Assembly (NCBI GenBank): GCA_031296915.1
Contig: JAVDPC010000010.1
Location: 124,001-188,000, forward strand
DNA length: 64,000 nucleotides
Reading direction: 5' to 3'
Source: Cerasicoccus frondis
GTDB taxonomy: Bacteria > Verrucomicrobiota > Verrucomicrobiia > Opitutales > Cerasicoccaceae
Part shown: piece by piece, positions 8,157-17,234 of the stretch
Position numbering within the stretch: the stretch's first letter is position 1
Layout: each line of letters opens with the position of its first letter
Notes under the pieces: generated by a model
Database searches by the model: none
What the model saw: the letters and a program-made list of their open reading frames with translations, nothing else
What the model was told of the DNA's origin: nothing
Translations under genes and position numbers: made by a program

Positions 8157-9481
8157 GCCTGCATTTCCTCCGGGTTAAAGGCGAAAGCGAATTCAGGTCG
8201 TTCTCTGCGACCGAGCGCCCAATCATAAACTCCGCGAATCTGTTGCGCCTTTGCCTGCCAAGTGAAGTGCGCACGCACGAAGTCGCAGGCACGGGCGCCA
8301 GTCTCGCGAACCAAGGCCGGCTGAGCGGCCAGCTCGGTCAACTTCTGCGTAAAGCCCTCCCGTAAAGTTTCGACAGAATCGAAGGGCACTCGCCAACCGC
8401 AATCATCGGGCACGAGCTCTGTCGGTCCGGCATAATCTGCGACTACGGGCGCCAGCCCCAGCGCCATGGCTTCCAGCACCACGCCTCCACCAAACTCGCG
8501 CACACTGGGAAAAGCGAAGACATCAGCTTCGCGCAATCGGGCGTGTAATTTTTCATGAGCAATCCACCCGGGCAACGTAACGACCTGCTCTAACTCATTT
8601 TCTGCAACGAGTTCTTTTAAGCGCCCCATCTCAGCGCCATCCCCGATAATGTCCAGTGTCGCACATCGCTTTTTCAGCAGAGGCAATGCCGCTTCCAATA
8701 GCGTCACCGCGCCTTTGTAGGGGACCAGCCGTCCCACAAAGGCCAAGCGCAGCACATCACTCGCCGGACGATCTTTATCCGGCATCGGAAAGCGTTCGGG
8801 ATCGATCGCGTTTTCCGGCACATAAATCGCCTTGCGCCGCCGTTCGCCTGTCGTAACGACTTCACCGTAGGTGTGGCCGGAGGCCAGCAAGAGCGCCGCA
8901 GCGCGATCACGCGTTCCTTGCAAGTCGGGCGTGAATCTGTAGAGCCCACGCACGTAGCTAAGCCATTCCCTTTCCTGGCGACGAATTGCATCAAACCCAA
9001 CTGGCCACGGGACGCCGCCATTCAATGGTCCGATGATCAGCGGCACGCCAATTTTTTGTAATCGTTTTGCAATCGGGCTCGCTGTCGTTGGACTGAGCGG
9101 CGTCACTCGGTGCACCAAATCAAACTCGCGCGCCTTAAGTGGGCCTTCGAGTTGGCGCCAGAGCTTCCGCTCAAACACTGGATAAGCCACATTGTAAAAG
9201 GCAGAGTAAATGGTCCAGCCAAGCGACTCTCCGCCGCGCAAGAACTTGGCGACTTTAAACGCCATGCCTTGCATACGACGGTTGTCTACCGGGATGAGTC
9301 GCTCGGCTGGAAAACCTGCTTCTAAAATTGAATCCTTGTTGCGCAGTTCGGTCGCCAGTTGCACATCGGCAACATCCAGCAAGGCGCGCGTCAACGAGTA
9401 GCCAATCAACGCCACACTGGTCAGTTGCGGGTTGGCTGCTTCCGCGATAACGAGGACGCGAGGCAATTTGGAATCAGACAT
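8153..9481 (-). CDS. Glycosyltransferase family 4
   Basis: A 442-residue GT-B glycosyltransferase. It has VLVIAEAANPQLTSVALIGY at the N-terminus, IYVPENAIDPERF, LAFVGRLVPYKGAVTLLEA and the E-x7-E region REFGGGVVLEAMALGLAPVV. It overlaps the next glycosyltransferase by four bases and follows the O-antigen ligase gene by 26 bases. Probably one of the transferases that build the EPS repeat unit; donor and acceptor unknown. Confidence 0.88.
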   Translation of the reverse strand: MSDSKLPRVLVIAEAANPQLTSVALIGYSLTRALLDVADVQLATELRNKDSILEAGFPAERLIPVDNRRMQGMAFKVAKFLRGGESLGWTIYSAFYNVAYPVFERKLWRQLEGPLKAREFDLVHRVTPLSPTTASPIAKRLQKIGVPLIIGPLNGGVPWPVGFDAIRRQEREWLSYVRGLYRFTPDLQGTRDRAAALLLASGHTYGEVVTTGERRRKAIYVPENAIDPERFPMPDKDRPASDVLRLAFVGRLVPYKGAVTLLEAALPLLKKRCATLDIIGDGAEMGRLKELVAENELEQVVTLPGWIAHEKLHARLREADVFAFPSVREFGGGVVLEAMALGLAPVVADYAGPTELVPDDCGWRVPFDSVETLREGFTQKLTELAAQPALVRETGARACDFVRAHFTWQAKAQQIRGVYDWALGRRERPEFAFAFNPEEMQA

Positions 9482-9507
9482 GGTTTGGCGGTAAAGTTGA
9501 TTTCAGG

Positions 9508-11010
9508 TTAACGACGACGCGGAAATTCCTTGGTGCGCGTTGCCGCTTCGAGGAAACGCGGACGACGACGCTGAGGCGCATGTGATTGTTGACTGGCAAG
9601 GGACACGTGCTGCGTCGAGCGGCGTTTGCCATCCCATGTTGCTGGCAAATACCCCTGTCGACGCCAGATCTCGATGCGCATCAAAATACCCACCATCAAC
9701 ATCCAGGTGGAGAGATTTTTCGTCTGCGTCAGCACCCGCTCCAATTGACTGTGAAGATAGGTAATCGCAAACGCCACGCCAATGCCAAGGCACAGGAAAC
9801 CCAGCATCGATTTCCGATAATGCCACACGCCACGCAGGCACCAGTAAAGCGTCGTCAGTTCAAACAAAATAAACGCCGCGAAGGCCAGGTAACCAGTCTC
9901 GGCCAGAATCAGCCAGTAATGACTTTCGGTCAGCGGATTGGCGTAGTAATGCTCCGCTACAATCGTGTGCCCGCGGTTCGCATTCCAAGCCTCCAGCAGC
10001 TTGCTGTATTGGGGACCCTCGGGGCGGCTGTTCGCAATGCCAAAGCTGTTCCATCCGATGCCAACGAACGAGTCCTCCAGCATCGCTTTGGACTGCTGGT
10101 TGAGAATCCAGCGCAGATCATTTTCCGGCCCGGTGTCCTCGGAGGATTCAAAGCGATTCACCAGTGTATCCATGGCCAGTAAAAGCACGATGCTGCCCGC
10201 AGAGCCCATCAGCAGCAGCACGCCCATTCGCTTGGGGGTAATGCCGCGCAGGAAGCTGGCGCCCAAGAGCAGAATCGATCCCATGCCAATCGCCGCCAGC
10301 GATGCGCGTGAAACCGAAAAAACAATGCTCAAACCCGCCGCGCCAAACCCAACGAAATACCATAACGAATCGCGGAAGCGCAGGTCTTTCGCCAGGGACA
10401 CCGCCAACAACGGCAACGCCACGAAGTAGCACCACATCGCCATCGGGTTCTGGTGCTCAAACCAAGCCGGAATTTGATAACGCCCCTCAAGGTAGCGCAT
10501 CTTGATGCAGACCAGCACATTCACCACCAACGCCGCGGCAAAACCACGCAGCATCCACAAAATGTCTTCCTCGTCTTCAATCGCCAGGCACACGCCCATC
10601 GCGATCAAAAACACCATGGCAAATTTGAACGCCGCCATCAGCCCATACAGTGGTTCGAAGGCGGTGAAAAGCGACAGGCATCCCGCAAAAATATAGAGTG
10701 AGTATGCAAACACACCTGGCAGCCGTAGCAGGGGTTTTCGCCCCTTCGACGCGGCAGCCAAAATCAACCCCACACCGATCATCCAGAGCATGTTAAACTC
10801 GAAGCCTTTCGTGTGCCCGCGATACCAATCAATCGAGTAAAGCATCAACGTAAAGTTCCCCGGCGGCCGCACCATCAACAACGCCATGACCACCAGAACC
10901 AAGCGACGCCAAAGCTTGTTTTGATTCACCAGATAGGCCACGATTAACGGGATGACGCTCATGCCGATCAGGATGATCATGGTCTTGATCAGCAACTTTA
11001 CGATTTCCAT
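9508..11010 (-). CDS. O-antigen ligase/polymerase-like membrane protein
   Basis: About 500 residues with ten or more membrane helices and a large loop after the middle helices (about residues 290-370, containing NQQSKAMLEDSFVGIGWNSF and HYYANPLTESHYWLIL). This is the layout of the Wzy/WaaL family, which polymerises or ligates lipid-linked repeat units on the periplasmic side. I chose the ATG at 11010 (MEIVKLLIKTM). It overlaps the EpsI stop by 13 bases, and longer starts only add Arg-rich residues read through EpsI. Its place right after EpsI and exosortase is typical of exosortase-linked EPS loci. Confidence 0.85.
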   Translation of the reverse strand: MEIVKLLIKTMIILIGMSVIPLIVAYLVNQNKLWRRLVLVVMALLMVRPPGNFTLMLYSIDWYRGHTKGFEFNMLWMIGVGLILAAASKGRKPLLRLPGVFAYSLYIFAGCLSLFTAFEPLYGLMAAFKFAMVFLIAMGVCLAIEDEEDILWMLRGFAAALVVNVLVCIKMRYLEGRYQIPAWFEHQNPMAMWCYFVALPLLAVSLAKDLRFRDSLWYFVGFGAAGLSIVFSVSRASLAAIGMGSILLLGASFLRGITPKRMGVLLLMGSAGSIVLLLAMDTLVNRFESSEDTGPENDLRWILNQQSKAMLEDSFVGIGWNSFGIANSRPEGPQYSKLLEAWNANRGHTIVAEHYYANPLTESHYWLILAETGYLAFAAFILFELTTLYWCLRGVWHYRKSMLGFLCLGIGVAFAITYLHSQLERVLTQTKNLSTWMLMVGILMRIEIWRRQGYLPATWDGKRRSTQHVSLASQQSHAPQRRRPRFLEAATRTKEFPRRR

Positions 11011-11594
11011 GGATCGAGCGCCTCCAGGATGGTTAAGGTTGCCGGATCGTCGAGCGACTGGTCGCCCAGTGATTGCACCACGATCAAGATCGGCTCTTCG
11101 CCACCAGCGCCAAAGGTTAGCCGACGCCAAGTCGCTTTAGCCCAATAATTCATAGGCGACACAAACCAACCCTCTGGCGTGCTGAACCAATACATGGCGC
11201 GCCGTTGCTCGCCGTCGCGCTCCAGTGTTAGCGATTGCACTTCGCCTTGCCCTGTAGTTAAAGACTGCTCACTGACGATGCGCCAGCCCGCGCCGATAAA
11301 GCAATAGCGTGGATCATGCACTGCATGGCGATTGAGCGAACCATCGATCGCCGAATACAAAAAAGGCGCCCCGCCCTGTGGCAGAACAATTTTCTTAACC
11401 GCGAAAGCCTCCCCCAACAACTCACGTTCCTGCGCCGTCAATGGAGTCGCCTGCGATGTAAAATTCGCCCCACCCTCCGGTATGCCAAGCAGTTGATCCA
11501 TCGCGTTCGTTGACGGCGTCAATTCGACGATTAACGCCACGATGAGCGTTACTCCGCAGATGAGCCACAGCAGTCGCGTTTGCCATTGCTTCAT
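10998..11594 (-). CDS. epsI: EpsI-domain protein (exosortase-associated)
   Basis: About 198 residues: one N-terminal membrane helix, then a periplasmic domain with the EpsI signature HDPRYCFIGAGW (His 93, Cys 98, Trp 104 counted from the chosen start). EpsI proteins accompany exosortases in PEP-CTERM EPS clusters, either as a separate protein or fused to the exosortase; the biochemical role is unsettled. The ATG at 11594 overlaps the upstream stop as ATGA. Another in-frame codon seven residues earlier is less likely. Confidence 0.85.
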   Translation of the reverse strand: MKQWQTRLLWLICGVTLIVALIVELTPSTNAMDQLLGIPEGGANFTSQATPLTAQERELLGEAFAVKKIVLPQGGAPFLYSAIDGSLNRHAVHDPRYCFIGAGWRIVSEQSLTTGQGEVQSLTLERDGEQRRAMYWFSTPEGWFVSPMNYWAKATWRRLTFGAGGEEPILIVVQSLGDQSLDDPATLTILEALDPWKS

Positions 11595-12070
11595 GCCCGG
11601 GCTCCTTTCCACCAACGGAAAGAAAGACCCAAGCTAAAAACCAACAGCATACAGCGCAATGCCCAGCCGTTGACTGGTAAATCTTTAGCCAGCCAGCCAG
11701 TGGCCGGCAACCAGGATAGCATGCCTGCAAGCCACATCCATTTCCAGACATTGCCGGACACCTGCCCCCCCAGGGCCAGGGCAAGCGCCACATGCCGCGC
11801 AACATTGAGAGAGCCTAGAATGCCCACCAAGCACGCCAGCAGCGACAACGCTAACAGGAGAAAATCCGGCTGCCAGTTTTGCCGTCGCCAGCTTCGTAGA
11901 GCGACCCATAGCAGTGGCCCTAACCAAGCGATAAAAATGAAAACGCCACCGCGCGCATAGACATCTGCCCGCCAGATTTCGGGTAAGTTCGACGCCGCCA
12001 ATCCACAGATAATCAGCGCGATCAAGGCAGGCGCCCATTGAGCCATCTTTGCCCTTTGCGCGCTGCTCAT
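11591..12070 (-). CDS. Small four-helix membrane protein between exosortase and EpsI
   Basis: A 159-residue protein with about four hydrophobic helices (residues 12-30, 43-58, 68-85 and a C-terminal pair). It is rich in Trp and ends in basic residues. I do not recognise a family. It sits between exosortase and EpsI with four-base overlaps on both sides, so it is translationally coupled and probably works with them. In many loci exosortase and EpsI are adjacent, so this insert is unusual. A role as a small accessory subunit of the sortase is only a guess. Confidence 0.7.
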   Translation of the reverse strand: MSSAQRAKMAQWAPALIALIICGLAASNLPEIWRADVYARGGVFIFIAWLGPLLWVALRSWRRQNWQPDFLLLALSLLACLVGILGSLNVARHVALALALGGQVSGNVWKWMWLAGMLSWLPATGWLAKDLPVNGWALRCMLLVFSLGLSFRWWKGARA

Positions 12071-12870
12071 ACAAAGCGCCTTTCACTCGCCGCAGGTTGT
12101 AAAGCGCGCGCCAAGGCTACGCAGCCAACAAACATGACGCCCAGCACCAGCAGGGCGCCCCAAGTATGAAAAAATCCGCTCGCAAACTGACTCCCCCAAG
12201 TCAGCGCAACGCCAGAGATCACACAAATGCGAATCGTATTCGCCAACCAGGCCAACGGAAAGAGCAGCGCCAGAAAAATCCAAAACCTCGACCGGCCGCC
12301 AAGAAAAACAAGCCCTACGGCCGCACCCGTAAGCATAAGCGCAGGCAGCAAATTCATGCCAGCACAGGCGGGTTCGATGGCGACCGGCAAGCCCTGAATG
12401 TCAAGCAACGTCCCCTCGCGGCGAATGGAAAAGCCCAGACCGGCAAAAAACTGCTCGGACACCCAAGCGCCGCTCAAGCGAAAATACCAGCCCAACGCCC
12501 CAAAGTCGGACGCAATCCATGGAAATGAAAACAGCGCAAGCGTGGACCAGGCTCCGGGTTGTTTCGGCCCACGCCAAAATGCCCGTATCCAGGCCAGCAG
12601 CAAAAGCGTCCAGCCCAACGCAACCGCCAACAGATACTCGGCCAGCAGACCTATTGCATAAAGCATCACTGCCAACGCCAACCAGCCAGCCCCGATTGGC
12701 TCAGCACGCTCCCGCAATGTCCAGGGACGGCCCAGCCAATAGGCCAACAGTAGCCCAATTAGCAATGGCCAGCTACTGTCAGTCGGCAAACGCAACACCA
12801 TCGGCCGACTCCAGGCGATCAACAAGAACACGGCCAACGCGGCGCCCAACACGAGCATGCGATTTTTCAT
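12067..12870 (-). CDS. Exosortase (PEP-CTERM transpeptidase family)
   Basis: A 267-residue protein with about eight membrane helices. The three conserved catalytic positions of the exosortase/archaeosortase family are present: Cys 169 in EPACAGMN, Arg 214 in ANTIRI and His 235 in FFHTWGAL. These enzymes cut PEP-CTERM proteins at the membrane and are thought to transfer them to an envelope acceptor. Likely substrates in the window are the PEP-CTERM proteins at 14854 and 47273. It overlaps the TPR gene upstream and the small membrane protein downstream by four bases each. Confidence 0.92.
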   Translation of the reverse strand: MKNRMLVLGAALAVFLLIAWSRPMVLRLPTDSSWPLLIGLLLAYWLGRPWTLRERAEPIGAGWLALAVMLYAIGLLAEYLLAVALGWTLLLLAWIRAFWRGPKQPGAWSTLALFSFPWIASDFGALGWYFRLSGAWVSEQFFAGLGFSIRREGTLLDIQGLPVAIEPACAGMNLLPALMLTGAAVGLVFLGGRSRFWIFLALLFPLAWLANTIRICVISGVALTWGSQFASGFFHTWGALLVLGVMFVGCVALARALQPAASERRFV

Positions 12871-14765
12871 GGCTTCGCCTCCGCTTGCGCAATCGCATTC
12901 AGGTTTCGATAAAACGACGGCTCATCTGGATTCTCCAGAATGAGCGCCTGAGTCAGCTCGCGCGCACGCTGCCAGTTCTCCTCCTGGTAGGCCATGCGTG
13001 ACAGAAAAAGTTTGGCGTCCATCGAGTCTTCCTGGATCGACTCATAAATCGCACTTGCCTGGGCAAGATTTCCTCTCGACAACGCCAGTCGCGCACGCAT
13101 TTCAGAGCCAACTGTAGACTTCGCCCACTGCGGTTGTTGCTCAACCAACGCTTGAACTTTAGCCCAGTCGTTCTCTGTTGCATAGTAAACCGAGAGCAAG
13201 GTGGCGGCTCGCTCCGCCGCAGCCGCGTCACTGGATGTCAGCAAAGATTCCCAAAGCGCCACAGCTTCGGTAGGCTGATCGGACAGCCACAGTAAATCCG
13301 CGCGTAACAACTGTGTCGTCGGCTCTTCGCCCACAGACTCAAGACGTGCGAGCGCTGCGGAAACGGACTGTAGCTGCCGCTGCGCTTGCGCCTGACCATA
13401 GCCGTACCATTCGGGCTGCCCAGACTCAATCTGATCAAAGTTCACCGCTGCCCGAAGCCATCCTTCAGCCAAAAAGCATGCGGCCCATGCCGTACGTTCA
13501 TTGAGGAGTCTTTCCAAACCTGGCGTCACTTCATCATCAGGCATTTTGGTTAATTGCTGATAAAACTGATGATTGGACGTATCCGCCAACGCGCGTTCAG
13601 CCATAACTGGCTCACTGCTTCGCCACAGCAACACCACCGTCAACGCACTTTTAAGCTGTGGCGCCCAGGAACGCTTCGCAAAGGGATCACTGCGTAACAG
13701 CATCAAAGCCTGCGTTTCATCCCCCTCTTTGAGCACCTGCAAAAGCCGTAGCCAAAATGTCTCTTGGCGCTGTTGCAGGATACGACTCGCGTAAGGCAGG
13801 CTGTCGAAGCTCTCGCTATTCCACCAGACGTCATCCGGTAAATTCGCGAGGTAATGCGCATAGGCCACAAAGGGGCCTTCCATCGGTGGTTCGAGTATGC
13901 TTTGGCCCAGTCCTGCAACGCGGCGCCAGAACCATGCCTTGATCCAGAACTCCGGAACCTGTGTCCGGACAAAACCATCGGACCAGGTGTCCACAGCCAG
14001 CGCGTATTGCTCACGGCGGCGATAGAACTCCCCCAGTTGGTCCCAGAAAAGCGGCGAGTCCGCCTCCAGCGCCAAGGCGCGCACATAGTCCGCCCGCGCC
14101 GCCTGCCATTGTCCAAGGCTTTCCAATATCTGCCCGCGAAACGCCAAGGCCTCCGCATGATCGGGCGCTGCGCGCACGGCCTCATCAATCTGCCGCAAGA
14201 CCTCACGCGGATCAGTCGTGGAGAGCAAGGCCAAGCGTAACAAACGGTTGGACTCGTGTTGCCCCGTGAATTGATTTTGCTCTAACAGAGACCGCGCTTC
14301 TTCGATTTTACCGGATACAATTAAAGCATCGACCTCCAGGAAAATCCATGCCGCCGATGCATCCCGATCAGACTCCCAACGCTCACGAATCTCCGTGTAT
14401 GTTTTGGCGTTGCGTTCATGGATCGCGACTCGCGCCAGTAGAAGCGCTTCGCTCTCCGATTCAGGAGCCTCGAGCTGGCTATTGCGTAATTGTCGAACGG
14501 CGTAGGCGTCACCACGCCCCACAGCTTGCGCGAGCTGCGCTTCGCTCAATTGAGCAAGCCACTCTCCCCGTGACGCCTCATCGGGCAGATGCTCTGCGAG
14601 GAGGCGCACTCGCTCGAAGTCCCGATTCTCCCAAGCGCTGGCTAAGTCTTGCTCAGTCTGAAGCTGCATGCGGGCCAAGGCGTGTTCACGCCATAGCCAC
14701 AGCACCACTCCTCCAGCAGCAAGAACAGTCGCCAACACGATTGCGCGGATGACCAGTTTGGGCAT
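12867..14765 (-). CDS. Membrane-anchored TPR-repeat protein of the exosortase locus
   Basis: A 632-residue protein with an N-terminal helix (IRAIVLATVLAAGGVVLWLW) and then helical repeats. Several fit the TPR pattern, for example DHAEALAFRGQILESLGQWQAARADYVRAL and a C-terminal unit ending ALILENPDEPSFYRNL. The repeats would face the periplasm and bind protein or polysaccharide partners. Large TPR proteins are regular members of PEP-CTERM EPS clusters, where an assembly role has been proposed. The stop overlaps the exosortase start by four bases; an 88-base gap separates it from the PEP-CTERM gene. Confidence 0.75.
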   Translation of the reverse strand: MPKLVIRAIVLATVLAAGGVVLWLWREHALARMQLQTEQDLASAWENRDFERVRLLAEHLPDEASRGEWLAQLSEAQLAQAVGRGDAYAVRQLRNSQLEAPESESEALLLARVAIHERNAKTYTEIRERWESDRDASAAWIFLEVDALIVSGKIEEARSLLEQNQFTGQHESNRLLRLALLSTTDPREVLRQIDEAVRAAPDHAEALAFRGQILESLGQWQAARADYVRALALEADSPLFWDQLGEFYRRREQYALAVDTWSDGFVRTQVPEFWIKAWFWRRVAGLGQSILEPPMEGPFVAYAHYLANLPDDVWWNSESFDSLPYASRILQQRQETFWLRLLQVLKEGDETQALMLLRSDPFAKRSWAPQLKSALTVVLLWRSSEPVMAERALADTSNHQFYQQLTKMPDDEVTPGLERLLNERTAWAACFLAEGWLRAAVNFDQIESGQPEWYGYGQAQAQRQLQSVSAALARLESVGEEPTTQLLRADLLWLSDQPTEAVALWESLLTSSDAAAAERAATLLSVYYATENDWAKVQALVEQQPQWAKSTVGSEMRARLALSRGNLAQASAIYESIQEDSMDAKLFLSRMAYQEENWQRARELTQALILENPDEPSFYRNLNAIAQAEAKP

Positions 14766-14853
14766 GGCTAAACGCTACATAATCAACCGCCTAAGATCAA
14801 CTGTGACTTTTTTTATTTTAATGTAGCCACACACATCAGGTCTAAGCTTTACA

Positions 14854-15693
14854 TCACTCAACCGACTGAACAAACGCCAACTCACTTTTCTGGCGACGGG
14901 CGGCATACAATACGCCGATCGTAAACAGCGCCACGATGAGCAAGGTCGAAGGTTCCGGATTCGCGAGGTAGGCCACGTTCATTGCGCCAATGTCCACAGC
15001 GAACAACAGGTCATTGTAGTCTTTATCACCGCCGCCGTAGAGGTCTTCAAAACCGATCAGTAGATACGGGCTGCCATCCTGGGCCAGGCTAACTGTGTGC
15101 ACCAAGCCGTCCGCGTTGACCGACGTATCCGTCGACCAAATATCGGAGCCGCCATAGGCGCCGTTAGCAATCAGGAAAAAGTCCAATTGTGTTCCAGCTT
15201 CCAGCACGCCAAGGTCGACAAAGTCTCCGGGCATCAAGGGCGCGGACTCCGCACGCCAAGTGTTTACATCGCCATAGGTATAATAGCTGTTGACGCTGGA
15301 CGCATCGGGGAAAATCAGGAGCGGATCACCGGAATCTATCGAACCGCCATCGGTGTTGTAGCCAAGTGTATTGTGATAGCCTGCACCTTCACCCAAGAAG
15401 TATACACGCACCGAAGCATCCGCATGCAAGTATAGCTTGGAGGGGTCCAAACTCACTGTGGATAAATTCGACACCGCCTGCGATTCCCCAAGGTTGGCGT
15501 CGATGAAGGTCAGCATGTCAGGCAATACCTCGGATTGGAATTGCGCAGACTGCGCATCCGATCCCGCCTGCATCACCGGGGCAGTAATATCCAAACCGGC
15601 TGGACGTGCACTGGACTGCACATCCAACTCCGTTTGTGCGTTTGCTTGAGTGGCAATTGCCAAGATAAGGAGTATTGAGGACTGGTTTTTCAT
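14854..15693 (-). CDS. PEP-CTERM protein with DUF4114 domain
   Basis: A 279-residue secreted protein with a signal peptide (LLILAIATQANA). A DUF4114-type segment carries the usual IGFEDLYGGGDKDYNDLLF motif near residue 220, which is probably calcium-binding. The C-terminus is a sorting signal: NPEPSTLLIVALFTIGVLY, then basic AARRQK. It should be exported, then processed by the exosortase encoded two genes further along, and end up in the envelope or EPS matrix. It lies inside the EPS operon between the flippase and the TPR gene, which suggests it is the dedicated matrix protein of this polysaccharide. Confidence 0.85.
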   Translation of the reverse strand: MKNQSSILLILAIATQANAQTELDVQSSARPAGLDITAPVMQAGSDAQSAQFQSEVLPDMLTFIDANLGESQAVSNLSTVSLDPSKLYLHADASVRVYFLGEGAGYHNTLGYNTDGGSIDSGDPLLIFPDASSVNSYYTYGDVNTWRAESAPLMPGDFVDLGVLEAGTQLDFFLIANGAYGGSDIWSTDTSVNADGLVHTVSLAQDGSPYLLIGFEDLYGGGDKDYNDLLFAVDIGAMNVAYLANPEPSTLLIVALFTIGVLYAARRQKSELAFVQSVE

Positions 15694-15722
15694 AACGAAT
15701 AAATTCTATCCATATTTAACGG

Positions 15723-17234
15723 CTATAAAGTCATTCCCTTAATTAATTTCCGGGAAAACCAGAGCCAGGGGACTCCGGCCAACGCGCCACGCCAAGCCAG
15801 CGACCACAAACCGCCACTCTCTGGAAACGGAGCCACGAACAACAACAAGATGAGCACGATGGCAAAACTGCCTAACGGCCAAGCGCTTCCGTCTGCGTGA
15901 AACGCCAGGAAGCGCCCCGGCTTCAACTCGACCGCCCGCAGCGTGATTGGCAGAATAAAAAACCAACCGATGAGCGCAGTAGGAATCAATGTGCCCAGAG
16001 CAACGCCTAAAATTCCCAAGGGAAAAACCAGAGCAAAGCTCACGGCGACATTCAAAACCGCATCTATAATAGAGAGCCTCAAAAGCGCTTTTTCATGGCC
16101 GGTCATCATCAGGATGCGCTTCGTACAACTGTTCGTCAGTTGTGAACTGTAGATTGCTAACAGTAGGGCCTGCCCCACCCAATAAACTTCGTGCGGAACT
16201 TCGTCCAAACCCGTCAGGAGCATGATCAAGCCATCCAAATAAACCGCAGACAGAACGTAGGCTGGCGTCACGACAACAAAGGTCAGCCGCGAACTTCGCA
16301 TAAGTAATTCGCGCAAGCCGGCCTCGTCACCACTGGCTTTCAAATGAGCCGCAGCCGGAGACAGCGCCGCCTGAAGTTGCACGCTGAACAAGTTGAGCAT
16401 TTCACCCATTTTGAAGCCGGCCTGATAGAGCGCCACCGACGCCACGCCAATGGTTAAACTCAGTACGAGCTGATCGCTCTTCGCCATAATTAGGTTACTG
16501 AACGTGATCAAGTATGCGGCGATGGAAAAACTCATCTGCGCCTTCACTGACCGCCATTCGAAAAGCCTTGGCGTCAACGACAGCTCTTTAATCAGGCGGA
16601 ACGCAAAGATGGCGGCAAAGATGTTCGGTATCAGGCTGGAGATGACGCTAATCGTCATCAACGCCGGGAAAGGCCAGTTTAAGGCCAGGGCGGTTACAAT
16701 CGCACTGAAGTGAAGGATCGTATTGCCAACGCCGACCCAATTCGCGAGGTCAATGCGTTGTAAGCCACGCAAGACTTCGGGGAAAAGCCCCAACGGAAAA
16801 GTCAGCGCCATGCCGATGAAAAAGATGATGTAGGCGCGACTGAACGCGGCCCAGTCATCCGCCGACACCGAGACCGCTTGCATGAAGTAAGGACGCAGCA
16901 AAAGGAACGCTACCACAAGGGCAACGGCGAGCCCTACAAAAGTCCAAAAGATCGTCGCCAACAAGCGGTTCAGCCCCGCCATGTCTCCTTGCGCCATTTT
17001 CTCCGCTACCGCTTTCTGCGCCGTGAAGCCGAAGCCAAAGTCCAGCAACACGCCGTAACCAAATAACGACCAAAGCAATGACCAGAAGCCAAACGCCTCT
17101 TCGCTTAAGCCACTGAACAATTGACGAAAAAGTATTAGACCGAGAATCAACCGGAGCACTACCTGCACGTAGCTGCTCCCGGTATTCGCCCAAAAGCGAC
17201 GCTTCCATTCGGGCTTGATTACGGGATCAGCCAT
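15723..17234 (-). CDS. Wzx-type polysaccharide flippase (MOP superfamily)
   Basis: About 503 residues with some twelve to fourteen membrane helices. It contains polysaccharide-transporter features: ANTGSSYVQVVLRLILGLIL at the N-terminus, KAVAEKMAQGD in the first cytoplasmic loop and QLQAALSPAAAHLKASGD. It flips the lipid-linked repeat unit across the inner membrane. The start is the ATG at 17234 (MADPVIKP), overlapping the upstream glycosyltransferase by eight bases; a longer frame adds an implausible Arg-rich stretch. It is followed after 28 bases by the PEP-CTERM gene. Confidence 0.87.
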   Translation of the reverse strand: MADPVIKPEWKRRFWANTGSSYVQVVLRLILGLILFRQLFSGLSEEAFGFWSLLWSLFGYGVLLDFGFGFTAQKAVAEKMAQGDMAGLNRLLATIFWTFVGLAVALVVAFLLLRPYFMQAVSVSADDWAAFSRAYIIFFIGMALTFPLGLFPEVLRGLQRIDLANWVGVGNTILHFSAIVTALALNWPFPALMTISVISSLIPNIFAAIFAFRLIKELSLTPRLFEWRSVKAQMSFSIAAYLITFSNLIMAKSDQLVLSLTIGVASVALYQAGFKMGEMLNLFSVQLQAALSPAAAHLKASGDEAGLRELLMRSSRLTFVVVTPAYVLSAVYLDGLIMLLTGLDEVPHEVYWVGQALLLAIYSSQLTNSCTKRILMMTGHEKALLRLSIIDAVLNVAVSFALVFPLGILGVALGTLIPTALIGWFFILPITLRAVELKPGRFLAFHADGSAWPLGSFAIVLILLLFVAPFPESGGLWSLAWRGALAGVPWLWFSRKLIKGMTL

